The notes below the pieces were generated by a model. It was not told the origin of the DNA. It saw only the letters and a program-made list of their open reading frames with translations, and did no database searches. The translations under genes and the position numbers were made by a program. A stretch of DNA of 56,603 bases from Pseudomonadota bacterium (lineage in GTDB: Bacteria > Pseudomonadota > Gammaproteobacteria > Burkholderiales > Burkholderiaceae_C). This document shows positions 41,976-49,869 of the stretch, one piece after another. The stretch is from positions 34,577-91,179 of the forward strand of contig JAUNTQ010000005.1 of assembly GCA_030538605.1 (NCBI GenBank), given 5' to 3'. Positions within the stretch are counted from its first letter, which is position 1; every line of letters starts with the position of its first letter.

Positions 41976-42959
41976 ATGTTCAAAGCCATCGTGATCGAGA
42001 AGGATGAAGCGGGCTACCGCGCGGGCGTGAAGGCGCTCGACGAAACGCAGCTGCCTGAAGGGGACGTGACGGTTCGCGTCAGCCATTCGACGCTCAACTA
42101 CAAGGACGGCCTGGCGATCACAGGCAAAGGGCCGGTGGTGCGGAAGTTTCCGTTGGTGCCGGGCATCGACCTGGCAGGCGTGGTCGAGGAGAGCAGCCAC
42201 CCGGCGTACAAGACAGGAGACGCCGTCGTCCTCAATGGGTGGGGTGTGGGCGAAGTCCACTGGGGCGGGCTGGCGCAGAAGGCGCGCCTGAAGGGCGACT
42301 GGCTGGTGCCCTTGCCGGCGGCGTTTTCGCCCCGTGACGCCATGGCCATCGGCACGGCGGGTTACACCGCGATGTTGTGCGTATTGGCGCTGGAGCGGCA
42401 CGGCGTGAAACCCGAGCACGGAGAAATCCTGGTCACGGGCGCCGCCGGCGGTGTGGGCAGCGTTGCCATTGCCGTGCTGGCGAAGCTGGGCTACACCGTG
42501 GTCGCGGCCACCGGCCGTCCGCAGGATGCCGATTACCTGAAATCGCTCGGCGCGGCGGAGGTCGTGGAGCGCGCCTTGTTCTCCAGCCCCGGCAAGCCCC
42601 TGGGCAAGGAGCGTTGGGCCGGTGCTGTCGATGTGGTCGGCAGCCATGTGCTGGCCAACGTCTGCGCCACGACGAAATACCGTGGCGTCGTCACGGCCTG
42701 CGGCCTAGCGGCCGGCATGGACTTTCCGGCCACGGTTGCGCCCTTCATCCTGCGCGGCGTCACCCTGGTGGGGATCGACAGCGTGATGTGCCCCCGTGCC
42801 GAGCGCCTGGTGGCGTGGCAACGCCTGGGAACCGCTCTGGATCCCGCCCGGCTTGGGCAGATCAGCACAGAAGTTGGTCTGAGCGAAGCCATTCCGCTCG
42901 CGGAAAGCCTGCTGAAGGGCGAGGTGCGTGGCCGCGTGGTCGTGGACGTGCATCGCTGA
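41976..42959 (+). CDS. acuI: YhdH/AcuI-family quinone oxidoreductase (acryloyl-CoA reductase type)
   Basis: 327 residues, MDR superfamily without zinc. It starts [13 protein letters not shown] with AAAGGA 5 nt upstream. Landmarks: [52 protein letters not shown] and the NADPH motif [18 protein letters not shown] is shared with E. coli YhdH and Rhodobacter AcuI. AcuI reduces acryloyl-CoA to propionyl-CoA with NADPH and protects against this toxic intermediate. The gene is flanked by a TetR regulator and an enoyl-CoA hydratase, a setting in keeping with acrylate or 3-hydroxypropionate metabolism. Confidence 0.88.
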   Translation: MFKAIVIEKDEAGYRAGVKALDETQLPEGDVTVRVSHSTLNYKDGLAITGKGPVVRKFPLVPGIDLAGVVEESSHPAYKTGDAVVLNGWGVGEVHWGGLAQKARLKGDWLVPLPAAFSPRDAMAIGTAGYTAMLCVLALERHGVKPEHGEILVTGAAGGVGSVAIAVLAKLGYTVVAATGRPQDADYLKSLGAAEVVERALFSSPGKPLGKERWAGAVDVVGSHVLANVCATTKYRGVVTACGLAAGMDFPATVAPFILRGVTLVGIDSVMCPRAERLVAWQRLGTALDPARLGQISTEVGLSEAIPLAESLLKGEVRGRVVVDVHR

Positions 42960-43015
42960 ATCCAGCGCGGAAGCCGGCGACCGCCTTCACCCCCCTGCCC
43001 TGAGGAGCAACAAGG

Positions 43016-43801
43016 ATGACCCCCTCCTTCGAATGCGTTGAAGTCGGCCTGGACGGGGCCGTCGGCCACCTGAGGCTGAACCGCCCGAGCGCGCTGAATG
43101 CCTGCAACGTCCCGCTGATGGACGAAGTGATCGCTGCGTCGAAGTGGTTCAACGAACAGGAGCAGGCCAAGGTCGTCATCGTGTCGGGCTCGGGCAAGGC
43201 GTTCTGTGCGGGCTTTGACTTGCGCACGCTTGCAGGCTCCACTGCCGGGCAGATCCGATCGGCGTTCGATCGGGGCCTGAAGATGGCCCAGTCACTGAGC
43301 TTGATGCGGCCGGTCACGGTGGCCGCCATTCATGGCCACTGCATCGGGGGCGGCGTCGTTGTGGCAGCCGCGTGTGACTTCCGTTACGCTGCCGCGGATG
43401 CGACGTTTCAACTTCCTGAGACCGAACTGGGCATTCCCCTGGCGTGGGGCAGCATCCCCTGGCTCGTTCGCGAGCTGGGGCCTGCCAAAGCCATGGAATT
43501 CGTGCTCCTGTGCAAAAGAGTCGAAGCAGCCCGCATGCACGCAGCCGGATTCCTGAACGACGTCACCGAAGCCGCCAGGCTTGACGCGCACGTGGCTGGC
43601 GTGGCCTCTGCCCTTGCCGCGCGCTCCAGGCTGGTTCTGGAAGGCACGAAGCGGCAGGTCATCGCCGCCACGAACGAGATGGCCCATAACGCCAGCGCGT
43701 TTCTGGAATCGCACCTTGTCCACTCAGCGATGCTGGACGAAGAATCGATGGCCCATCGCCACGCCTACCTTGAAAAAGTCCTGAAAACGGCGCGTCAATG
43801 A
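43016..43801 (+). CDS. Enoyl-CoA hydratase/isomerase family protein
   Basis: 261 residues, crotonase fold. SGKAFCAGFDLRTLAG gives the first oxyanion-hole segment and HGHCIGGGVVVAAACDFRYA the second. PETELGIPLAWGS lies where hydratases keep their second glutamate. GAGGAGCAACAAGG lies before the ATG. It is 56 nt after the AcuI-like gene, so the two form an operon. A hydratase of acryloyl-CoA or a related short enoyl-CoA is plausible; the exact substrate is open. It is the last gene of the insert; yehP starts 92 nt downstream. Confidence 0.88.
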   Translation: MTPSFECVEVGLDGAVGHLRLNRPSALNACNVPLMDEVIAASKWFNEQEQAKVVIVSGSGKAFCAGFDLRTLAGSTAGQIRSAFDRGLKMAQSLSLMRPVTVAAIHGHCIGGGVVVAAACDFRYAAADATFQLPETELGIPLAWGSIPWLVRELGPAKAMEFVLLCKRVEAARMHAAGFLNDVTEAARLDAHVAGVASALAARSRLVLEGTKRQVIAATNEMAHNASAFLESHLVHSAMLDEESMAHRHAYLEKVLKTARQ

Positions 43802-43893
43802 CCTCGACATGCGGGCTCAAAATCGCCTGAAGCCATCTGCAGGCAAGCACCACCCAGGCCGCTTTGCCGCACCACCCAGCACCGCCTTCTGCC

Positions 43894-45039
43894 ATGCCCC
43901 CCATCCATCTCACCCCGCCCGAGCGCTGGCGCCTGCTGCTGGGCGAGGCGGCGCAGCCCAGCTTGCCATGTGGCGGCCAGGGCGCGGGGCAGGCCATGGA
44001 CAGCGCGCTGGCCTGGTTGTATGGGCGCGAAGAGGCGCAAGGCGGCCAGGGCGATGACAGCACCGAGTCGCTTGACCGCCACGGCGGCAGCGAAGCGTCG
44101 CAGCTCACGGTGCCGGAGTGGATCAACCAGATCCACGAGCTGTTCCCCAAGGAAACCATCGAGCGACTGGAGCGCGACGCCATCGAGCGCTACGGCATCG
44201 ACGAGGTGGTGACCAACATCGACGTGCTGGAGCGCGCCACGCCCAACCCCGCGCTGCTGGCCGCCGTGATGCGCACCAAGCACCTGATGAACCCCGCCGT
44301 GCTGGAGGCCGCGCGCCGGCTGGTGGCCAAGGTGGTGCAGGCGCTGGTCGAGCAGCTGGCCAAGGAGATGCGCCGCGCCTTCGGCGGCACACGCCGCCGC
44401 ACCGAGCTGAGCGGGCAAGGCGCGGCCAGCCAGTTTGCCGCGCGCGAGACGCTGCGCCGCAACCTCAAGCACTTCGACCCCGAACGCCGCCGCCTGATCG
44501 TGCAGCGGCCCTTGTTCTACACCCAGCAGCGCAAGCACCTGGAGCGCTGGCAAATCCTGCTGGTGGTCGACCAAAGCGGCAGCATGGTCGGCAGCGTGAT
44601 CCACGCCGCCATCACCGCCGCCTGCCTGTGGAGTCTGCCCGGCGTGCAAACGCACCTGATCGCCTTCGATACCGAGATCGTCGATTTGACCCATGAAGCG
44701 CACGACCCGGTCGAGACGCTGATGAAGGTGCAACTGGGCGGCGGCACCTACATCGGCAAGGCCGTGCAATACGCCGCCGAACAGATCGAAGCGCCCAGGC
44801 GCGCCATCGTGGTCGTCATCAGCGATTTTTATGAAGGCATGAGCGAATACGTGCTGATCGACCAGGTGCGCAGCCTGGTGGCGCAAGGCACGCAGGTGCT
44901 GGGCCTGGCCGCGCTGGACGAGCAGGCCAACCCCAGCTACGACCGCGAGCTGGCGCGCAAACTGGTCGAAGTGGGCGCGCACGTGGGGGCGATGACGCCG
45001 GGGCAATTGGCGGGGTGGTTGGCAGAGAAATTGCGCTGA
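43894..45039 (+). CDS. yehP: vWA-domain protein, YehP type
   Basis: 381 residues (E. coli YehP 378). The N-terminal half is helical (PPERWRLLLGEAAQP, WINQIHELFPKETIERLE). The C-terminal vWA domain (about 220-380) has an intact MIDAS: Asp226, Ser228 and Ser230 in VVDQSGSM, the threonine in LGGGTYIGKA and Asp311 in VVISDFYEG. Such vWA proteins are adaptors that pair with MoxR-type AAA+ ATPases, here the YehL-like protein. It is separated from the rest of the locus by the metabolic insert, so it must have its own promoter or be read from the insert. Start ATG at 43894; a TTG at 43864 is less likely. Confidence 0.93.
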   Translation: MPPIHLTPPERWRLLLGEAAQPSLPCGGQGAGQAMDSALAWLYGREEAQGGQGDDSTESLDRHGGSEASQLTVPEWINQIHELFPKETIERLERDAIERYGIDEVVTNIDVLERATPNPALLAAVMRTKHLMNPAVLEAARRLVAKVVQALVEQLAKEMRRAFGGTRRRTELSGQGAASQFAARETLRRNLKHFDPERRRLIVQRPLFYTQQRKHLERWQILLVVDQSGSMVGSVIHAAITAACLWSLPGVQTHLIAFDTEIVDLTHEAHDPVETLMKVQLGGGTYIGKAVQYAAEQIEAPRRAIVVVISDFYEGMSEYVLIDQVRSLVAQGTQVLGLAALDEQANPSYDRELARKLVEVGAHVGAMTPGQLAGWLAEKLR

Positions 45040-45069
45040 GACACCCGCCACGCTGTCATGACGCTCCAT

Positions 45070-45087
45070 CCGTACAATGACCGTATA
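45070..45087 (+). promoter_or_regulatory. Tandem CCGTAYA sites in the DUF1778/GNAT promoter
   Basis: CCGTACA (45070) and CCGTATA (45081) repeat in the same direction 11 bp apart, one helical turn, and the second overlaps a TATAAA that may be the -10 element. Ribbon-helix-helix antitoxins often bind such tandem sites. The short leader that follows has no clear ribosome-binding site. Confidence 0.5.
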
Positions 45088-45109
45088 AATCTCACTCTGA
45101 CCCACTACC

Positions 45110-45394
45110 ATGGACACCCTATCGCCCCCACGCCAGGCACGCCTGGAATTCAAGACCTCCAGCGACATGAAAGAGTTGCTGACACAGGCCGCCGCGCTGG
45201 ACGGCCTGGATTTGACGGCCTTCGTGCTTGGCCCAGCCATTGAAAAAGCGCGCAAGGTGTTGAGCGAGCATGCCCACATTGCCCTCACCCGCCAGGCGCA
45301 ACTGGCGCTGGTGCAAGCCTTGGCCCAGCCGCAGCCACCCACCACCGACATGACCGATCTGATGGCCCTGCCCGATCTGCCCGCCAAGGCATGA
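45110..45394 (+). CDS. DUF1778-type antitoxin (TacA-like)
   Basis: 94 residues. The N-terminal stretch ARLEFKTSSDMKELLTQAAA followed by DGLDLTAFVLGPAIEKAR is the ribbon-helix-helix of DUF1778 antitoxins, and the Pro/Asp/Leu-rich tail should wrap the toxin. The stop overlaps the toxin start by 4 bases (ATGA). It neutralises a GNAT toxin that acetylates aminoacyl-tRNA. It is located between yehP and yehQ, the second toxin-antitoxin pair in this locus. Confidence 0.9.
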   Translation: MDTLSPPRQARLEFKTSSDMKELLTQAAALDGLDLTAFVLGPAIEKARKVLSEHAHIALTRQAQLALVQALAQPQPPTTDMTDLMALPDLPAKA

Positions 45395-45897
45395 CGGTCG
45401 AGATCTCGCTGTATGACCCGGCACTGAGCTATGCCGGGCAGAAGCAGTTCGACTGCGGCCACGCAGCCATCAACGCCTTTGTGCACCACAGCCTCAAGCC
45501 CCAGGTCAAGAAAAGCCTGAGCGTGGCCTATGTGCTGACGGATGCGGCCGATGGCGACCGCTTTGTCGGCTTCTACACCATCGCCCAGCACATGATCGAA
45601 CTCGCCGCGCTTTCGAGCCTGCAACTGGGCTCGCTGCCGCGCAAGATTCCGTGCGCGCGCCTGGTCATGCTGGGCATTGACCAGCGCGATCAGGGCCACC
45701 AGTTGGGCGCGCGCCTGATGAAACATGCACTGGTGCTGACGCAATCGGTGGCGCGGCAGATCGGCAGCTTTGGCATGTACCTCGATGGCGACCCGAACGC
45801 CCTGCGCTTCTATGAAAAGCTGGGCTTCGTGCTGCTGCAAGGCGACTGCTCGCCGCAGCCTTCGCCCATGTTCCTGCCCCTGAGTCGCATGGGCTGA
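45391..45897 (+). CDS. GNAT-family acetyltransferase toxin (TacT-like)
   Basis: 168 residues. The family start FDCGHAAINAFVHHSLKPQ is typical of DUF1778-linked GNAT toxins, followed by VGFYTIAQHMIEL and the acetyl-CoA loop DQRDQGHQLGARLMKHAL. The C-terminal DPNALRFYEKLGFVLLQ completes the fold; the Tyr in this segment is the conserved catalytic one in relatives. It blocks translation by acetylating the amino group of charged tRNA. It is coupled to the antitoxin by the ATGA overlap, and yehQ starts 10 nt later. Confidence 0.92.
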   Translation: MTVEISLYDPALSYAGQKQFDCGHAAINAFVHHSLKPQVKKSLSVAYVLTDAADGDRFVGFYTIAQHMIELAALSSLQLGSLPRKIPCARLVMLGIDQRDQGHQLGARLMKHALVLTQSVARQIGSFGMYLDGDPNALRFYEKLGFVLLQGDCSPQPSPMFLPLSRMG

Positions 45898-45907
45898 CCG
45901 CTCCTCC

Positions 45908-47959
45908 ATGCCCACCACCCGCCGCCCCGACCTGGCCCACCTCACCCCCGAGGCGCTGACGCAGCTCGCCAACGTCGGACTGGTCAAGCGCGCGCTGCGC
46001 GAGCGCGAAGCGGGCTACGTGCCTGAGTTGCGGCTGGAAGACGACGACACCCTGGTCGCCAGCTTCAGCGACGGCGTGGTCACGCGCTGGCCCAAAGGCA
46101 AGCCGATTCAGCAAAGCCAGTGCAGTTGCCCCGCGCCCGGGCTGTGTCGGCACCGGCTGATCGCCGCCCTGCAATGGCGTGCGCAGGCAAGCGTTGACCC
46201 CGAAGAAGACAATAAAACCATAGCTATTTGCGCAAGCCATGAAAGCGCAAAAGCCGAAAAACACCCAGAAAATTCGGCCACACCCCCGTCCCCCGGCACC
46301 GCCACCGACGACGACCTGGCCACCCTGCTGCCACCCGCCGTGCTGGCCCGCGCCCGGCAGCAGCGCGACGCGGGCCTGGCCGTGCAAGTGCACCGCCGCA
46401 CGGCAGGCGAGCCATGCGACACCGCCCGCCTGCCCGCCGCCACCGTGCGCTACTGGGCCGGCGCGCACTTGGGCGCGGCGCGCTGTGACTGCGTGCAGCA
46501 AACCGCCTGCGAACACGTGGCCCTGGGCGTGTGGGCCTTTCGCGCCGCCGACGCGCAAAACGCCCAAGCCGCACGCATTCACGTGCAACTGGGCGCACCC
46601 GCCTCGGCCATCCAACTCGATGCCGCGCCCTACCTGGCCGTGGTCGCCGCGCTGCTGCGCCACGGCGTGGCCAGCGGCAACGCCGCCATCGCCCCCGCCC
46701 TCAGCAACGCCCTGCAACACGCCCGCGCCGCCGGGGCCGAATGGCTGCTGCACACCCTGGCCGATCTGGAGCAGTGGAGCGCCGCCTACGCCGCCCGCAG
46801 CGCCCGCTACACGCCCGAAACCGGTGCCGACCTGGTCGCCGAAATCGCCCTGCGCCTGACCCTGGGCAGCGCGCCCGGCCAGGCCAAGGCCGTGCTCGGC
46901 ATCGGCCAGTCGCACGAAGTGCCGCTCGACCGCCTGCGCCTGATGTGCCTGGGCGCACGCACCGAGCGCGACGGCGACGCCCGCCGCACCCTGCTCGTCA
47001 TGGCCGATGCCGACACCGGCACCCGCATGGCCCTGGTGCACCACTGGCAAGTGCCCCGCGACCGCCGCGCCGACGAAGCCACCCTGCGCGCCGCCGAGCG
47101 CCTGGCCCCCGGCGTGCGGCTGCAACAGCTCGCCAGCGGCCAACTGCTGTCGCAACAGGCCCGCCGCTTTGCCGACGGGCGCGTCGCCCTGGCCCGCACA
47201 CGCAGCAACCAGAACAGCCTGCTGCCGCAGTCCGGCGACTGGGCCGCGCTGACCCCGCCCCTGCGCTACACCAGCGCCGCCGCGCTGCGCCAGGCCCGCG
47301 CCGAGCAGCCCCACCCGCTGGCCGCGCCGCGCCATGCGGCGGGGCGCTTCGTCGTCTTCAGCCCCGCGCGCATCGCCCACGCCGCGTACGACCCCCACAC
47401 CCAGACCGTGCAATGCTTGGCGCTGGATGCAGGCGATGACGCCGTACTCATCCGCCGCAGCCACGCCGCCCATGTGCCGCACGCATTGCACGCGCTGGCA
47501 CTCGCACTGGCCGAAGGCACGCCCGCCCACATCGGCGGGCGCTTGCACTGGCAAGGCGACCTGCCCGTGATCGAGCCCTGGAGCGTGGCCAGCCAAGGGG
47601 CCGACGGCAGCCACCGCCTGCACGTGCTCGACTTCACCACCCCCAGCGCCGCCGCCACCGAAGCCCTCACCCGCCTGCCCCTGGGCCACGCCGAAGGCGA
47701 CGCCAGCAACCACCCCCTGCCACAAGCCCTGGCCGCCGTGCGCGCCCTGTGCGGCGCACTGCTGCACCACGGCAGCGCCGCCCTGCCCCGCCAATGGCAC
47801 ACCGACGCCAGCCACTGCGCCACCCGCCTGGAGCACCTGGGCTTTGCCGCCCTGGCGCAACACACCCGTGCACTGGCCCAAGCCCCACGCGCCACCGCCC
47901 TCGCCGCGCTGCTCGCGCTGCGGCAGTTGCACGAGGACGTGGACACAGCGCCCCCTTGA
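45908..47959 (+). CDS. yehQ: SWIM zinc-finger protein, YehQ type, with two CxCx5CxH fingers
   Basis: 683 residues (E. coli YehQ 684). The first SWIM finger is Cys72-x-Cys74-x5-Cys80-x-His82 (QCSCPAPGLCRHRL) and a second of identical spacing is Cys193-x-Cys195-x5-Cys201-x-His203 (RCDCVQQTACEHVAL). SWIM domains bind DNA or proteins. Between them, residues about 103-118 (NKTIAICASHESAKAEK) are encoded by a segment related to the intergenic palindromes. The remainder is helical and beta-rich with many His and Arg. It starts 10 nt after the GNAT toxin gene, so it is probably in the same transcript. It is the last gene of the MoxR-vWA locus. Confidence 0.9.
   Translation: MPTTRRPDLAHLTPEALTQLANVGLVKRALREREAGYVPELRLEDDDTLVASFSDGVVTRWPKGKPIQQSQCSCPAPGLCRHRLIAALQWRAQASVDPEEDNKTIAICASHESAKAEKHPENSATPPSPGTATDDDLATLLPPAVLARARQQRDAGLAVQVHRRTAGEPCDTARLPAATVRYWAGAHLGAARCDCVQQTACEHVALGVWAFRAADAQNAQAARIHVQLGAPASAIQLDAAPYLAVVAALLRHGVASGNAAIAPALSNALQHARAAGAEWLLHTLADLEQWSAAYAARSARYTPETGADLVAEIALRLTLGSAPGQAKAVLGIGQSHEVPLDRLRLMCLGARTERDGDARRTLLVMADADTGTRMALVHHWQVPRDRRADEATLRAAERLAPGVRLQQLASGQLLSQQARRFADGRVALARTRSNQNSLLPQSGDWAALTPPLRYTSAAALRQARAEQPHPLAAPRHAAGRFVVFSPARIAHAAYDPHTQTVQCLALDAGDDAVLIRRSHAAHVPHALHALALALAEGTPAHIGGRLHWQGDLPVIEPWSVASQGADGSHRLHVLDFTTPSAAATEALTRLPLGHAEGDASNHPLPQALAAVRALCGALLHHGSAALPRQWHTDASHCATRLEHLGFAALAQHTRALAQAPRATALAALLALRQLHEDVDTAPP
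46222..46270. repeat. Intergenic-type repeat segment inside yehQ
   Basis: AGCTATTTGCGCAAG then GAAAGCGCAAAAGCCGAAAA aligns with the repeat remnant at 35551-35605 (TAGCTTCTTGCGC ... AAAACGCAAATAGCCAAAAA). It is markedly AT-richer than the surrounding codons and lies in the linker between the two zinc fingers. Confidence 0.55.
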
Positions 47960-48270
47960 ACCACCGCCGAGAACGCTTGCATCCCCAACCTGCGCACCGC
48001 GGAACGCCGCCCCCCCGTAGGGCGGAACCCCGAAGGGATTCCGCCAACGCCGGTGTGCCATCTGGCCACAGCGTGTCGGAATCGCTGCGCGGTTCCGACC
48101 TACAGATTTAATTGGGGTCAGATCACAATTAATTGAGGAAACAAACGTGGGCTGCCCTCACCCCGACCCGCTCCCAGAGGGTGAGGAAGCAAAACCACGG
48201 TTGACGTGAACACCTTGCACACTCAAATTTCTTTATTGACAGAAATATCAGACCAACCCACAATGCCTGC
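47960..48270. other. Gap between yehQ and the GbsR-type operon
   Basis: 311 bases with no gene. It contains the 89-bp double hairpin (48017-48105) and an AT-rich stretch (48219-48250, TTTCTTTATTGACAGAAATATC) that probably carries the promoter of the regulator gene; TTGACA is visible there. Confidence 0.5.
48017..48105 (+). repeat. 89-bp double-hairpin repeat, left copy
   Basis: Two hairpins in a row: GGCGGAACCCCGAAGGGATTCCGCC, then TCGGAATCGCTGCGCGGTTCCGA, between GTAGGG and CCTACAG ends. It is nearly identical (three differences) to 51155-51243 and in the same orientation. Confidence 0.85.
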
Positions 48271-48789
48271 ATGGAACTGACCGATACCGCTCGCCGCTTC
48301 ATCGTCCACTGGGGCGAAATGGGTTCTGCCTGGGGCGTGAACCGCACCGTGGCGCAGATTCATGCGCTGCTGTTTTTTCATGGCCGCCCGCTGCACGCCG
48401 AGGCGCTGGCCGAGACGCTGGGGGTGGCGCGCTCCAACGTCAGCACCAGCCTGAAAGAGTTGCAGAACTGGGGCCTGGTACGCGCCACCCATGTGCTGGG
48501 CGACCGGCGCGATTACTTCGAGACGTCCAGCGATGTGTGGGAGCTGTTTCGCACCATCGTGCGCGAGCGCAAGGAGCGCGAGTTCGACCCCACCACGCGC
48601 GTGCTGCGCGAGCTGGTGGCGCAGCCGGGTTTCGAGCGCGAGTCGCCCGACACGCAAGACCGCGTGCACGACACGCTGCGCTTCATGGAATCTCTGGGTG
48701 CCTGGGCCGACGAGATGCTGCGCCTGTCGCCCGGCACGCTCGAAAAAGTGCTCAAGCTCGGCGCATCGGTGCAAAAACTGGTTCGCTGA
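48271..48789 (+). CDS. GbsR/MarR-family transcriptional regulator
   Basis: 172 residues. The winged helix is LHAEALAETLGVARSNVSTS then LKELQNWGLVRATHVLGDRRDYFE; the GDRRDYF wing is typical of the GbsR group. It starts MELTDTARRFIVHWGEMGSA. It heads a run of seven genes on the plus strand (48271-52136), most of them for small envelope or redox proteins, and is probably their local regulator. Confidence 0.92.
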   Translation: MELTDTARRFIVHWGEMGSAWGVNRTVAQIHALLFFHGRPLHAEALAETLGVARSNVSTSLKELQNWGLVRATHVLGDRRDYFETSSDVWELFRTIVRERKEREFDPTTRVLRELVAQPGFERESPDTQDRVHDTLRFMESLGAWADEMLRLSPGTLEKVLKLGASVQKLVR

Positions 48790-48816
48790 CCCCCACACAA
48801 GGAAGGAGCCCACGCC

Positions 48817-49302
48817 ATGCGCCTGCAAGACCAGATCGACATCGACGCCTGCTGCGCCACCTGCTTCGACATCAGCCAGGACTACGCCCTGCGCCCGCTG
48901 TGGGACAGCCTGACGCCACGCGCCCGGCCCGCGCCCACGGGTGGCGCGGCGCACTGCCCGGCCCCGCTGGGCATGGCGTTTGACGTGGCATATGTGAGCT
49001 TTCAGCGCCCACGTGTGGCCGCCTTTCGCATGGTGCGCGGGCCGTGGCTGTTTCGCTCGCTGGCGGGCAGTTGGCGCTTTGAGGCGCTGCCGGGTGGCCG
49101 CTGCCGCGTGCGCTTTGTCTACCACCTGCGCCTGCACCGGGGCGTGGCCTGGCTGCTTGAGCCGCTGGTGGCCGCCTTCGTGTGCAGGCAGTCGCACCAG
49201 CGGCTGCGCGCGCTCAGGCAACTGGTGCAGGCACGGGCTGCGTCTGCGCTGCAAGGCGCACAAAGCAAGCCCGCGAACACGCCCAGCCGGCCCTTTTTTT
49301 GA
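48817..49302 (+). CDS. SRPBCC-superfamily (polyketide cyclase/START-like) protein
   Basis: 161 residues. IDACCATCFDISQDYALRPLWD at the start and SWRFEALPGGRCRVRFVYHL in the middle fit the ligand-binding SRPBCC fold. The Arg-rich helix near the end (RQSHQRLRALRQLVQARA) is the usual long C-terminal helix. AAGGAAGGAG lies before the ATG. Second gene after the regulator. The ligand is unknown; lipids or quinones are bound by relatives. Confidence 0.78.
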   Translation: MRLQDQIDIDACCATCFDISQDYALRPLWDSLTPRARPAPTGGAAHCPAPLGMAFDVAYVSFQRPRVAAFRMVRGPWLFRSLAGSWRFEALPGGRCRVRFVYHLRLHRGVAWLLEPLVAAFVCRQSHQRLRALRQLVQARAASALQGAQSKPANTPSRPFF

Positions 49303-49307
49303 GTTTT

Positions 49308-49329
49308 TATTTCATTTTTTTCTGAAATA
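49308..49329 (+). terminator. AT-rich hairpin between the SRPBCC and DUF393 genes
   Basis: TATTTCA and TGAAATA pair perfectly around an 8-base T-rich loop just after the SRPBCC stop codon. The stem is weak in GC, so partial attenuation is likelier than full termination. Confidence 0.4.
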
Positions 49330-49357
49330 TCATTTTTAACCAGTAAAGAAGAAATCC

Positions 49358-49837
49358 ATGCCCAGCCCCTACCCCCTCACGCTGTATTACGACGCCAGTT
49401 GCCCGCTGTGCGCCGCCGAGATGCACAACCTGCGCCTGCGCGACGTGGACAGCCGCCTGCGCTTTGTCGATGCCAGCGCGTCCGGCTTTGCCGATGCGCC
49501 CGAGGGCGTCACCACGCCCGAGCTGATGGCGCTGATGCACGCGCGCACCGCCGATGGGCAAGTGCTGCGCGGCGTGCCCGCGTTCGAGCTGGCCTATGCC
49601 GCCGTGGGCCTGCACGGCGTGGCGCGCCTGCTGCGTGCGCCGTGGCTGCGGCCTGCGCTGGATCGGCTTTACCCCTTTGTCGCGCGCCACCGCCAGCGCC
49701 TGCCGCGCGTGCTCACGCACCTGCTGTTTGGCCGCGCCCTGCGCCGCGCCGCCGCCCAAGCCGCCGCGCGCCGCTGCGATGCGGCCAGCGGCTGTGCGTT
49801 CAACCCCTCGAACGATGGCGCAGGCGCGCCGCGCTGA
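49358..49837 (+). CDS. DUF393 (YuxK-like) thiol-disulfide protein
   Basis: 159 residues. YYDASCPLCAAEMHNLRLRD carries the CPLC redox motif of DUF393 proteins, which have a thioredoxin-like fold. The following RFVDASASGF and RTADGQVLRGVPAFELAYAA match the family. The Cys near the C-terminus (ARRCDAASGCAF) are additional. AAGAAG lies before the ATG. The substrate is unknown; the operon context suggests envelope or lipid redox chemistry. Confidence 0.85.
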   Translation: MPSPYPLTLYYDASCPLCAAEMHNLRLRDVDSRLRFVDASASGFADAPEGVTTPELMALMHARTADGQVLRGVPAFELAYAAVGLHGVARLLRAPWLRPALDRLYPFVARHRQRLPRVLTHLLFGRALRRAAAQAAARRCDAASGCAFNPSNDGAGAPR

Positions 49838-49869
49838 TTTTTCAACCCGCCCCAAAGAGGAGCTTCGCC

